From Synchiropus splendidus (Eukaryota > Chordata > Actinopteri > Syngnathiformes > Callionymidae), in the NCBI RefSeq assembly GCF_027744825.2, contig NC_071340.1, forward strand, positions 813,501 to 877,500: a DNA stretch of 64,000 nt, read 5' to 3'. The translations under genes and the position numbers were made by a program. This document shows positions 34,216 through 46,059 of the stretch, in pieces (positions within the stretch are counted from its first letter, which is position 1; the number at the start of each line of letters is the position of its first letter). The notes beneath the pieces were generated by a model. It had not been told where the DNA came from and ran no database searches. It saw only the letters and a program-made list of their open reading frames with translations.

Positions 34216-34967
34216 TAACTTTTCAGGGAAGCTTCAGAACATGAAATTTTAACCTCCCACTATAGCAGAAAGGGTCTTTCTAGTAGGTGCACATCAAATC
34301 TAAGCTCTCTGAAGTGTTTTTCGAAAGTTATCAACACTTTTATGTTAGGCGTTCCGAAACCCACCTTATCTCAGGCTGAAAAGCGTTTTTGTGCATTGTG
34401 CCATAACTTTTCAGGGAAGCTTCAGAACATGAAATTTTAACCTCCCACTGTAGCAGAAAGGGTCTTTCTAGTAGTTGCACATCAAATCTAAGCTGTCTGA
34501 AGTGTTTTTCAAAAGTTATCAACACTTTTATGTTTGGCGTTCCGAAACCCACCTTATCTCAGGCTGAAAAGCGTTTTTGTGCATTGTGCCATAACTTTTC
34601 AGGGAAGCTTCAGAACATGAAATTTTAACCTCCCACTATAGCAGAAAGGGTCTTTCTAGTAGTTGCGCATCAAATCTAAACTGTCTGAAGTGTTTTTCCA
34701 AAGTTATTAACACTTTTATGTTTGGCGTTCCGAAACCCACCTTATCTCAGGCTGAAAAGCGTTTTTGTGCATTGTGCCATAACTTTTCAGGGAAGCTTCA
34801 GAACATGAAATTTTAACCTCCCACTATAGCAGAAAGGGTCTTTCTAGTAGTTGCACATCAAATCTAAACTGTCTGAAGTGTTTTTCCAATGTTATCAACA
34901 CTTTTATGTTTGGCGTTCCGAAACCCACCTTATCTCAGGCTGAAAAGCGTTTTTGTGCATTGTGCCA

Positions 34968-35155
34968 TAACTTTTCAGGGAAGCTCCAGAACATGAAATT
35001 TTAACCTCCCACTATAGCAGAAAGGGTCTTTCTAGTAGGTGCACATCAAATCTAAGCTCTCTGAAGTGTTTTTCGAAAGTCATCAACACTTTTATGTTTG
35101 GCCTTCCGAAACCCACCTTATCTCAGGCTGAAAAGCGTTTTTGTGCATTGTGCCA
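34968..35155 (+). repeat. B monomer lacking the HindIII site
   Basis: AAGCTTCAG is changed to AAGCTCCAG at 34981..34989, which removes the HindIII site. The monomer also carries AAAGTCATC and GGCCTTCC. The AGCTCCAG mark is shared only with the monomer at 40984. Confidence 0.85.
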
Positions 35156-35907
35156 TAACTTTTCAGGGAAGCTTCAGAACATGAAATTTTAACCTCCCAC
35201 TATAGCAGAAAGGGTCTTTCTAGTAGGTGCACATCAAATCTAAACTGTCTGAAGTGTTTTTCCAAAGTTATCAACACTTTTATGTTTGGCGTTCCGAAAC
35301 CCACCTTATCTCAGGCTGAAAAGCGTTTTTACGCATTGTGCCATAACTTTTCAGGGAAGCTTCAGAACATGAAATTTTAACCTCCCACTATAGCAGAAAG
35401 GGTCTTTCTAGTAGGTGCACATCAAATCTAAGCTCTCTGAAGTGTTTTTCGAAAGTTATCAACTCTTTTATGTTTGGCGTTCCGAAACCCACCTTATCTC
35501 AGGCTGAAAAGCGTTTTTGTGCATTGTGCCATAACTTTTCAGGAAAGCTTCAGAACATGAAATTTTAACCTCCCACTATAGCAGAAAGTGTCTTTCTAGT
35601 AGTTGCACATCAAATCTAAACTGTCTGAAGTGTTTTTCCAAAGTTATTAACACTTTTATGTTTGGCGTTCCGAAACCCACCTTATCTCAGGCTGAAAAGC
35701 GTTTTTGTGCATTGTGCCATAACTTTTCAGGGAAGCTTCAGAACATGAAATTTTAACCTCCCACTATAGCAGAAAGGGTCTTTCTAGTAGTTGCACATCA
35801 AATCTAAACTGTCTGAAGTGTTTTTCCAAAGTTATCAACACTTTTATGTTTGGCGTTCCGAAACCCACCTTATCTCAGGCTGAAAAGCGTTTTTACGCAT
35901 TGTGCCA

Positions 35908-36847
35908 TAACTTTTCAGGGAAGCTTCAGAACATGAAATTTTAACCTCCCACTATAGCAGAAAGGGTCTTTCTAGTAGGTGCACATCAAATCTAAGCTGT
36001 CTGAAGTGTTTTTCGAAAGTTATCAACACTTTTATGTTTGGCGTTCCGAAACCCACCTTATCTCAGGCTGAAAAGCGTTTTTGTGCATTGTGCCATAACT
36101 TTTCAGGGAAGCTTCAGAACATGAAATTTTAACCTCCCACTATAGCAGAAAGGGTCTTTCTAGTAATTGCACATCAAATCTAAACTGTCTGAAGTGTTTT
36201 TCTAAAGTTATCAACACTTTTATGTTTGGAGTTCCGAAACCCACCTTATCTCAGGCTGAAAAGCGTTTTTGTGCATTGTGCCATAACTTTTCAGGAAAGC
36301 TTCAGAACATGAAATTTTAACCTCCCACTATAGCAGAAAGGGTCTTTCTAGTAGGTGCACATCAAATCTAAACTGTCTGAAGTGTTTTTCCAAAGTTATC
36401 AACACTTTTATGTTTGGCGTTCCGAAACCCACCTTATCTCAGGCTGAAAAGCGTTTTTACGCATTGTGCCATAACTTTTCAGGGAAGCTTCAGAACATGA
36501 AATTTTAACCTCCCACTATAGCAGAAAGGGTCTTTCTAGTAGGTGCACATCAAATCTAAGCTCTCTGAAGTGTTTTTCGAAAGTTATCAACACTTTTATG
36601 TTTGGCGTTCCGAAACCCACCTTATCTCAGGCTGAAAAGCGTTTTTGTGCATTGTGCCATAACTTTTCAGGAAAGCTTCAGAACATGACATTTTAACCTC
36701 CCACTATAGCAGAAAGGGTCTTTCTAGTAGTTGCACATCAAATCTAAACTGTCTGAAGTGTTTTTCCAAAGTTATTAACACTTTTATGTTTGGCGTTCCG
36801 AAACCCACCTTATCTCAGGCTGAAAAGCGTTTTTACGCATTGTGCCA
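35908..36847 (+). repeat. 5-monomer unit, copy 1 of a 940-bp tandem duplication
   Basis: The order is B2, a T108 monomer with CTAGTAATTG and TTGGAGTTC, a G72 A-type hybrid, B, and a C with GAACATGACATT. The next 940 bp repeat all of these rare marks. The only class difference I found is that the last monomer here ends in ACGCA and its partner in GTGCA. Confidence 0.9.
36660..36847 (+). repeat. Hybrid monomer at the 940-bp duplication joint
   Basis: The left part carries GAACATGACATT and T117, as in the C at 37600. The right part carries ACGCA, as in the A' at 35720 that precedes the first copy. The joint lies between p117 and p176. This is what an unequal exchange between the monomers at 35720 and 37600 would leave behind. 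Confidence 0.8.
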
Positions 36848-37787
36848 TAACTTTTCAGGGAAGCTTCAGAACATGAAATTTTAACCTCCCACTATAGCAG
36901 AAAGGGTCTTTCTAGTAGGTGCACATCAAATCTAAGCTGTCTGAAGTGTTTTTCGAAAGTTATCAACACTTTTATGTTTGGCGTTCCGAAACCCACCTTA
37001 TCTCAGGCTGAAAAGCGTTTTTGTGCATTGTGCCATAACTTTTCAGGGAAGCTTCAGAACATGAAATTTTAACCTCCCACTATAGCAGAAAGGGTCTTTC
37101 TAGTAATTGCACATCAAATCTAAACTGTCTGAAGTGTTTTTCTAAAGTTATCAACACTTTTATGTTTGGAGTTCCGAAACCCACCTTATCTCAGGCTGAA
37201 AAGCGTTTTTGTGCATTGTGCCATAACTTTTCAGGAAAGCTTCAGAACATGAAATTTTAACCTCCCACTATAGCAGAAAGGGTCTTTCTAGTAGGTGCAC
37301 ATCAAATCTAAACTGTCTGAAGTGTTTTTCCAAAGTTATCAACACTTTTATGTTTGGCGTTCCGAAACCCACCTTATCTCAGGCTGAAAAGCGTTTTTAC
37401 GCATTGTGCCATAACTTTTCAGGGAAGCTTCAGAACATGAAATTTTAACCTCCCACTATAGCAGAAAGGGTCTTTCTAGTAGGTGCACATCAAATCTAAG
37501 CTCTCTGAAGTGTTTTTCGAAAGTTATCAACACTTTTATGTTTGGCGTTCCGAAACCCACCTTATCTCAGGCTGAAAAGCGTTTTTGTGCATTGTGCCAT
37601 AACTTTTCAGGAAAGCTTCAGAACATGACATTTTAACCTCCCACTATAGCAGAAAGGGTCTTTCTAGTAGTTGCACATCAAATCTAAACTGTCTGAAGTG
37701 TTTTTCCAAAGTTATTAACACTTTTATGTTTGGCGTTCCGAAACCCACCTTATCTCAGGCTGAAAAGCGTTTTTGTGCATTGTGCCA
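36848..37787 (+). repeat. 5-monomer unit, copy 2 of a 940-bp tandem duplication
   Basis: This is a copy of 35908..36847 with CTAGTAATTG, TTGGAGTTC and GAACATGACATT at a 940-bp offset. It ends in a normal C monomer that leads into the long C run. Confidence 0.9.
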
Positions 37788-38915
37788 TAACTTTTCAGGG
37801 AAGCTTCAGAACATGAAATTTTAACCTCCCACTATAGCAGAAAGGGTCTTTCTAGTAGTTGCACATCAAATCTAAACTGTCTGAAGTGTTTTTCCAAAGT
37901 TATTAACACTTTTATGTTTGGCGTTCCGAAACCCACCTTATCTCAGGCTGAAAAGCGTTTTTGTGCATTGTGCCATAACTTTTCAGGGAAGCTTCAGAAC
38001 ATGAAATTTTAACCTCCCACTATAGCAGAAAGGGTCTTTCTAGTAGTTGCACATCAAATCTAAACTGTCCGAAGTGTTTTTCCAAAGTTATTAACACTTT
38101 TATGTTTGGCGTTCCGAAACCCACCTTATCTCAGGCTGAAAAGCGTTTTTGTGCATTGTGCCATAACTTTTCAGGGAAGCTTCAGAACATGAAATTTTAA
38201 CCTCCCACTATAGCAGAAAGGGTCTTTCTAGTAGTTGCACATCAAATCTAAACTGTCTGAAGTGTTTTTCCAAAGTTATTAACACTTTTATGTTTGGCGT
38301 TCCGAAACCCACCTTATCTCAGGCTGAAAAGCGTTTTTGTGCATTGTGCCATAACTTTTCAGGGAAGCTTCAGAACATGAAATTTTAACCTCCCACTATA
38401 GCAGAAAGGGTCTTTCTAGTAGTTGCACATCAAATCTAAACTGTCTGAAGTGTTTTTCCAAAGTTATTAACACTTTTATGTTTGGCGTTCCGAAACCCAC
38501 CTTATCTCAGGCTGAAAAGCGTTTTTGTGCATTGTGCCATAACTTTTCAGGGAAGCTTCAGAACATGAAATTTTAACCTCCCACTATAGCAGAAAGGGTC
38601 TTTCTAGTAGTTGCACATCAAATCTAAACTGTCTGAAGTGTTTTTCCAAAGTTATTAACACTTTTATGTTTGGCGTTCCGAAACCCACCTTATCTCAGGC
38701 TGAAAAGCGTTTTTGTGCATTGTGCCATAACTTTTCAGGGAAGCTTCAGAACATGAAATTTTAACCTCCCACTATAGCAGAATGGGTCTTTCTAGTAGTT
38801 GCACATCAAATCTAAACTGTCTGAAGTGTTTTTCCAAAGTTATTAACACTTTTATGTTTGGCGTTCCGAAACCCACCTTATCTCAGGCTGAAAAGCGTTT
38901 TTGTGCATTGTGCCA
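37600..38915 (+). repeat. Run of seven class C monomers
   Basis: Seven T117 monomers stand in a row, followed by F-G. The third carries GTCCGAAG, a mark shared with the third C of the run at 42112..43239, so the two runs are related by descent. The last has a private CAGAATGGG. The run lengths differ by one (seven against six). Confidence 0.82.
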
Positions 38916-40043
38916 TAACTTTTCAGGGAAGCTTCAGAACATGAAATTTTAACCTCCCACTATAGCAGAAAGGGTCTTTCTAGTAGTTGCACATCAAATC
39001 TAAACTGTCTGAAGTGTTTTTCCAAAGTTATCAACACATTTATGTTTGGCGTTCCGAAACCCACCTTATCTCAGGCTGAAAAGCGTTTTTGTGCATTGTG
39101 CCATAACTTTTCAGGGAAGCTTCAGAACATGAAATTTTAACCTCCCACTATAGCAGAAAGGGTCTTTCTAGTAGTTGCACATCAAATCTAAGCTGTCTGA
39201 AGTGTTTTTCCAAAGTTATCAACACTTTTATGTTTGGCGTTCCGAAACCCACCTTATCTCAGGCTGAAAAGCGTTTTTGTGCATTGTGCCATAACTTTTC
39301 AGGAAAGCTTCAGAACATGAAATTTTAACCTCCCACTATAGCAGAAAGGGTCTTTCTAGTAGTTGCACATCAAATCTAAACTGTCTGAAGTGTTTTTCCA
39401 AAGTTATCAACACTTTTATGTTTGGCGTTCCGAAACCCACCTTATCTCAGGCTGAAAAGCGTTTTTACGCATTGTGCCATAACTTTTCAGGGAAGCTTCA
39501 GAACATGAAATTTTAACCTCCCACTATAGCAGAAAGGGTCTTTCTAGTAGGTGCACATCAAATCTAAGCTCTCTGAAGTGTTTTTCGAAAGTTATCAACA
39601 CTTTTATGTTTGGCGTTCCGAAACCCACCTTATCTCAGGCTGAAAAGCGTTTTTGTGCATTGTGCCATAACTTTTCAGGAAAGCTTCAGAACATGAAATT
39701 TTAACCTCCCACTATAGCAGAAAGGGTCTTTCTAGTAGTTGCACATCAAATCTAAACTGTCTGAAGTGTTTTTCCAAAGTTATTAACACTTTTATGTTTG
39801 GCGTTCCGAAACCCACCTTATCTCAGGCTGAAAAGCGTTTTTGTGCATTGTGCCATAACTTTTCAGGGAAGCTTCAGAACATGAAATTTTAACCTCCCAC
39901 TATAGCAGAAAGGGTCTTTCTAGTAGTTGCACATCAAATCTAAACTGTCTGAAGTGTTTTTCCAAAGTTATTAACACTTTTATGTTTGGCGTTCCGAAAC
40001 CCACCTTATCTCAGGCTGAAAAGCGTTTTTGTGCATTGTGCCA

Positions 40044-40231
40044 TAACTTTTCAGGGAAGCTTCAGAACATGAAATTTTAACCTCCCACTATAGCAGATAG
40101 GGTCTTTCTAGTAGTTGCACATCAAATCTAAACTGTCTGAAGTGTTTTTCCAAAGTTATTAACACTTTTATGTTTGGCGTTCCGAAACCCACCTTATCTC
40201 AGGCTGAAAAGCGTTTTTACGCATTGTGCCA
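40044..40231 (+). repeat. Hybrid monomer at the 32-mer duplication joint
   Basis: The left part has CAGATAGGG and T117, as in the C at 44932. The right part has ACGCA, as in the A' at 34028 that precedes the first 32-monomer block. The joint lies between p117 and p176. Its position just before the second block is the place expected for an unequal-exchange junction. Confidence 0.78.
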
Positions 40232-40983
40232 TAACTTTTCAGGGAAGCTTCAGAACATGAAATTTTAACCTCCCACTATAGCAGAAAGGGTCTTTCTAGT
40301 AGGTGCACATAAAATCTAAGCTCTCTGAAGTGTTTTTCGAAAGTTATCAACACTTTTATGTTAGGCGTTCCGAAACCCACCTTATCTCAGGCTGAAAAGC
40401 GTTTTTGTGCATTGTGCCATAACTTTTCAGGGAAGCTTCAGAACATGAAATTTTAACCTCCCACTGTAGCAGAAAGGGTCTTTCTAGTAGTTGCACATCA
40501 AATCTAAGCTGTCTGAAGTGTTTTTCAAAAGTTATCAACACTTTTATGTTTGGCGTTCCGAAACCCACCTTATCTCAGGCTGAAAAGCGTTTTTGTGCAT
40601 TGTGCCATAACTTTTCAGGGAAGCTTCAGAACATGAAATTTTAACCTCCCACTATAGCAGAAAGGGTCTTTCTAGTAGTTGCGCATCAAATCTAAACTGT
40701 CTGAAGTGTTTTTCCAAAGTTATTAACACTTTTATGTTTGGCGTTCCGAAACCCACCTTATCTCAGGCTGAAAAGCGTTTTTGTGCATTGTGCCATAACT
40801 TTTCAGGGAAGCTTCAGAACATGAAATTTTAACCTCCCACTATAGCAGAAAGGGTCTTTCTAGTAGTTGCACATCAAATCTAAACTGTCTGAAGTGTTTT
40901 TCCAATGTTATCAACACTTTTATGTTTGGCGTTCCGAAACCCACCTTATCTCAGGCTGAAAAGCGTTTTTGTGCATTGTGCCA

Positions 40984-41171
40984 TAACTTTTCAGGGAAGC
41001 TCCAGAACATGAAATTTTAACCTCCCACTATAGCAGAAAGTGTCTTTCTAGTAGTTGCACATCAAATCTAAACTGTCTGAAGTGTTTTTCCAAAGTTATT
41101 AACACTTTTATGTTTGGCGTTCCGAAACCCACCTTATCTCAGGCTGAAAAGCGTTTTTGTGCATTGTGCCA
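40984..41171 (+). repeat. Hybrid monomer: AGCTCCAG left part, S right part
   Basis: The left end has G13 and AAGCTCCAG, as in the B at 34968. From p58 on it is class S (GAAAGTGTC, T117), as in the S at 35532. In the first copy these monomers are three apart, so a 3-monomer (564-bp) deletion with a joint between p19 and p58 explains it. The HindIII site is missing here too (40997..41002). Confidence 0.8.
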
Positions 41172-42111
41172 TAACTTTTCAGGGAAGCTTCAGAACATGA
41201 AATTTTAACCTCCCACTATAGCAGAAAGGGTCTTTCTAGTAGTTGCACATCAAATCTAAACTGTCTGAAGTGTTTTTCCAAAGTTATCAACACTTTTATG
41301 TTTGGCGTTCCGAAACCCACCTTATCTCAGGCTGAAAAGCGTTTTTACGCATTGTGCCATAACTTTTCAGGGAAGCTTCAGAACATGAAATTTTAACCTC
41401 CCACTATAGCAGAAAGGGTCTTTCTAGTAGGTGCACATCAAATCTAAGCTGTCTGAAGTGTTTTTCGAAAGTTATCAACACTTTTATGTTTGGCGTTCCG
41501 AAACCCACCTTATCTCAGGCTGAAAAGCGTTTTTGTGCATTGTGCCATAACTTTTCAGGGAAGCTTCAGAACATGAAATTTTAACCTCCCACTATAGCAG
41601 AAAGGGTCTTTCTAGTAATTGCACATCAAATCTAAACTGTCTGAAGTGTTTTTCTAAAGTTATCAACACTTTTATGTTTGGCGTTCCGAAACCCACCTTA
41701 TCTCAGGCTGAAAAGCGTTTTTGTGCATTGTGCCATAACTTTTTAGGAAAGCTTCAGAACATGAAATTTTAACCTCCCACTATAGCAGAAAGGGTCTTTC
41801 TAGTAGGTGCACATCAAATCTAAACTGTCTGAAGTGTTTTTCCAAAGTTATCAACACTTTTATGTTTGGCGTTCCGAAACCCACCTTATCTCAGGCTGAA
41901 AAGCGTTTTTACGCATTGTGCCATAACTTTTCAGGGAAGCTTCAGAACATGAAATTTTAACCTCCCACTATAGCAGAAAGGGTCTTTCTAGTAGGTGCAC
42001 ATCAAATCTAAGCTCTCTGAAGTGTTTTTCGAAAGTTATCAACACTTTTATGTTTGGCGTTCCGAAACCCACCTTATCTCAGGCTGAAAAGCGTTTTTGT
42101 GCATTGTGCCA

Positions 42112-43239
42112 TAACTTTTCAGGAAAGCTTCAGAACATGACATTTTAACCTCCCACTATAGCAGAAAGGGTCTTTCTAGTAGTTGCACATCAAATCTAAA
42201 CTGTCTGAAGTGTTTTTCCAAAGTTATTAACACTTTTATGTTTGGCGTTCCGAAACCCACCTTATCTCAGGCTGAAAAGCGTTTTTGTGCATTGTGCCAT
42301 AACTTTTCAGGGAAGCTTCAGAACATGAAATTTTAACCTCCCACTATAGCAGAAAGGGTCTTTCTAGTAGTTGCACATCAAATCTAAACTGTCTGAAGTG
42401 TTTTTCCAAAGTTATTAACACTTTTATGTTTGGCGTTCCGAAACCCACCTTATCTCAGGCTGAAAAGCGTTTTTGTGCATTGTGCCATAACTTTTCAGGG
42501 AAGCTTCAGAACATGAAATTTTAACCTCCCACTATAGCAGAAAGGGTCTTTCTAGTAGTTGCACATCAAATCTAAACTGTCCGAAGTGTTTTTCCAAAGT
42601 TATTAACACTTTTATGTTTGGCGTTCCGAAACCCACCTTATCTCAGGCTGAAAAGCGTTTTTGTGCATTGTGCCATAACTTTTCAGGGAAGCTTCAGAAC
42701 ATGAAATTTTAACCTCCCACTATAGCAGAAAGGGTCTTTCTAGTAGTTGCACATCAAATCTAAACTGTCTGAAGTGTTTTTCCAAAGTTATTAACACTTT
42801 TATGTTTGGCGTTCCGAAACCCACCTTATCTCAGGCTGAAAAGCGTTTTTGTGCATTGTGCCATAACTTTTCAGGGAAGCTTCAGAACATGAAATTTTAA
42901 CCTCCCACTATAGCAGAAAGGGTCTTTCTAGTAGTTGCACATCAAATCTAAACTGTCTGAAGTGTTTTTCCAAAGTTATTAACACTTTTATGTTTGGCGT
43001 TCCGAAACCCACCTTATCTCAGGCTGAAAAGCGTTTTTGTGCATTGTGCCATAACTTTTCAGGGAAGCTTCAGAACATGAAATTTTAACCTCCCACTATA
43101 GCAGAAAGGGTCTTTCTAGTAGTTGCACATCAAATCTAAACTGTCTGAAGTGTTTTTCCAAAGTTATTAACACTTTTATGTTTGGCGTTCCGAAACCCAC
43201 CTTATCTCAGGCTGAAAAGCGTTTTTGTGCATTGTGCCA
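42112..43239 (+). repeat. Run of six class C monomers
   Basis: The first carries GAACATGACATT and the third GTCCGAAG, matching the first and third of the run at 37600. The run leads into F-G-A-B as the other does. Confidence 0.82.
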
Positions 43240-44555
43240 TAACTTTTCAGGGAAGCTTCAGAACATGAAATTTTAACCTCCCACTATAGCAGAAAGGGTC
43301 TTTCTAGTAGTTGCACATCAAATCTAAACTGTCTGAAGTGTTTTTCCAAAGTTATCAACACATTTATGTTTGGCGTTCCGAAACCCACCTTATCTCAGGC
43401 TGAAAAGCGTTTTTGTGCATTGTGCCATAACTTTTCAGGGAAGCTTCAGAACATGAAATTTTAACCTCCCACTATAGCAGAAAGGGTCTTTCTAGTAGTT
43501 GCACATCAAATCTAAGCTGTCTGAAGTGTTTTTCCAAAGTTATCAACACTTTTATGTTTGGCGTTCCGAAACCCACCTTATCTCAGGCTGAAAAGCGTTT
43601 TTGTGCATTGTGCCATAACTTTTCAGGAAAGCTTCAGAACATGAAATTTTAACCTCCCACTATAGCAGAAAGGGTCTTTCTAGTAGTTGCACATCAAATC
43701 TAAACTGTCTGAAGTGTTTTTCCAAAGTTATCAACACTTTTATGTTTGGCGTTCCGAAACCCACCTTATCTCAGGCTGAAAAGCGTTTTTACGCATTGTG
43801 CCATAACTTTTCAGGGAAGCTTCAGAACATGAAATTTTAACCTCCCACTATAGCAGAAAGGGTCTTTCTAGTAGGTGCACATCAAATCTAAGCTCTCTGA
43901 AGTGTTTTTCGAAAGTTATCAACACTTTTATGTTTGGCGTTCCGAAACCCACCTTATCTCATGCTGAAAAGCGTTTTTGTGCATTGTGCCATAACTTTTC
44001 AGGAAAGCTTCAGAACATGAAATTTTAACCTCCCACTATAGCAGAAAGGGTCTTTCTAGTAGTTGCACATCAAATCTAAACTGTCTGAAGTGTTTTTCCA
44101 AAGTTATTAACACTTTTATGTTTGGCGTTCCGAAACCCACCTTATCTCAGGCTGAAAAGCGTTTTTGTGCATTGTGCCATAACTTTTCAGGAAAGCTTCA
44201 GAACATGAAATTTTAACCTCCCACTATAGCAGAAAGGGTCTTTCTAGTAGGTGCACATCAAATCTAAACTGTCTGAAGTGTTTTTCCAAAGTTATCAACA
44301 CTTTTATGTTTGGCGTTCCGAAACCCACCTTATCTCAGGCTGAAAAGCGTTTTTACGCATTGTGCCATAACTTTTCAGGGAAGCTTCAGAACATGAAATT
44401 TTAACCTCCCACTATAGCAGAAAGGGTCTTTCTAGTAGGTGCACATCAAATCTAAGCTCTCTGAAGTGTTTTTCGAAAGTTATCAACACTTTTATGTTTG
44501 GCGTTCCGAAACCCACCTTATCTCAGGCTGAAAAGCGTTTTTGTGCATTGTGCCA

Positions 44556-46059
44556 TAACTTTTCAGGAAAGCTTCAGAACATGAAATTTTAACCTCCCAC
44601 TATAGCAGAAAGGGTCTTTCTAGTAGTTGCACATCAAATCTAAACTGTCTGAAGTGTTTTTCCAAAGTTATTAACACTTTTATGTTTGGCGTTCCGAAAC
44701 CCACCTTATCTCAGGCTGAAAAGCGTTTTTGTGCATTGTGCCATAACTTTTCAGGGAAGCTTCAGAACATGAAATTTTAACCTCCCACTATAGCAGAAAG
44801 GGTCTTTCTAGTAGTTGCACATCAAATCTAAACTGTCTGAAGTGTTTTTCCAAAGTTATTAACACTTTTATGTTTGGCGTTCCGAAACCCACCTTATCTC
44901 AGGCTGAAAAGCGTTTTTGTGCATTGTGCCATAACTTTTCAGGGAAGCTTCAGAACATGAAATTTTAACCTCCCACTATAGCAGATAGGGTCTTTCTAGT
45001 AGTTGCACATCAAATCTAAACTGTCTGAAGTGTTTTTCCAAAGTTATTAACACTTTTATGTTTGGCGTTCCGAAACCCACCTTATCTCAGGCTGAAAAGC
45101 GTTTTTGTGCATTGTGCCATAACTTTTCAGGGAAGCTTCAGAACATGAAATTTTAACCTCCCACTATAGCAGAAAGGGTCTTTCTAGTAGTTGCACATCA
45201 AATCTAAACTGTCTGAAGTGTTTTTCCAAAGTTATTAACACTTTTATGTTTGGCGTTCCGAAACCCACCTTATCTCAGGCTGAAAAGCGTTTTTGTGCAT
45301 TGTGCCATAACTTTTCAGGGAAGCTTCAGAACATGAAATTTTAAGCTCCCACTATAGCAGAAAGGGTCTTTCTAGTAGTTGCACATCAAATCTAAACTGT
45401 CTGAAGTGTTTTTCCAAAGTTATTAACACTTTTATGTTTGGCGTTCCGAAACCCACCTTATCTCAGGCTGAAAAGCGTTTTTGTGCATTGTGCCATAACT
45501 TTTCAGGGAAGCTTCAGAACATGAAATTTTAACCTCCCACTATAGCAGAAAGGGTCTTTCTAGTAGTTGCACATCAAATCTAAACTGTCTGAAGTGTTTT
45601 TCCAAAGTTATTAACACTTTTATGTTTGGCGTTCCGAAACCCACCTTATCTCAGGCTGAAAAGCGTTTTTGTGCATTGTGCCATAACTTTTCAGGGAAGC
45701 TTCAGAACATGAAATTTTAACCTCCCACTATAGCAGAAAGGGTCTTTCTAGTAGTTGCACATCAAATCTAAACTGTCTGAAGTGTTTTTCCAAAGTTATT
45801 AACACTTTTATGTTTGGCGTTCCGAAACCCACCTTATCTCAGGCTGAAAAGCGTTTTTGTGCATTGTGCCATAACTTTTCAGGGAAGCTTCAGAACATGA
45901 AATTTTAACCTCCCACTATAGCAGAAAGGGTCTTTCTAGTAGTTGCACATCAAATCTAAACTGTCTGAAGTGTTTTTCCAAAGTTATTAACACTTTTATG
46001 TTTGGCGTTCCGAAACCCACCTTATCTCAGGCTGAAAAGCGTTTTTGTGCATTGTGCCA
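44556..46059 (+). repeat. Run of eight class C monomers
   Basis: This is the longest run of one class that I found. It is followed by F-G-A-B. The third member has CAGATAGGG and the fifth TTTTAAGCTCCC, while the others are close to identical. Stepwise one-monomer exchange within the run is the simplest explanation. Confidence 0.82.

Larger units (their letters stand above)
34216..40231 (+). repeat. 32-monomer block (6016 bp), first copy
   Basis: It begins B(TTAGGCGTT)-J(CACTGTAGC)-C(TTGCGCATC)-D-B(AGCTCCAG). It continues with a G72 A' hybrid, B, S, A', a 5-monomer tandem duplication, seven C monomers, F-G-A-B-C-C, and ends in a hybrid with CAGATAGGG and ACGCA. The same rare marks in the same order begin again at 40232, exactly 32 monomers later. 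Confidence 0.82.
40232..45119 (+). repeat. Rearranged second copy of the 32-mer block, 26 monomers
   Basis: It starts with the same B(TTAGGCGTT)-J(CACTGTAGC)-C(TTGCGCATC)-D order as 34216. It differs from the first copy by a 3-monomer deletion at 40984, absence of the 5-monomer duplication, one fewer C before F, and a 3-monomer insertion near 43992..44555. These changes sum to the observed difference of six monomers. It ends in the CAGATAGGG-bearing C at 44932. Confidence 0.78.

Noticed and set aside
34340..34552. Minus-strand open frame of 70 codons
   Set aside because: Same artefact: the J monomer at 34404 has CACTGTAGC. The same reading recurs at 40356..40568 because the block was duplicated, so similarity between the two is not evidence of coding.
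40356..40568. Minus-strand open frame of 70 codons
   Set aside because: A copy of the artefact at 34340, carried by the 6016-bp duplication.
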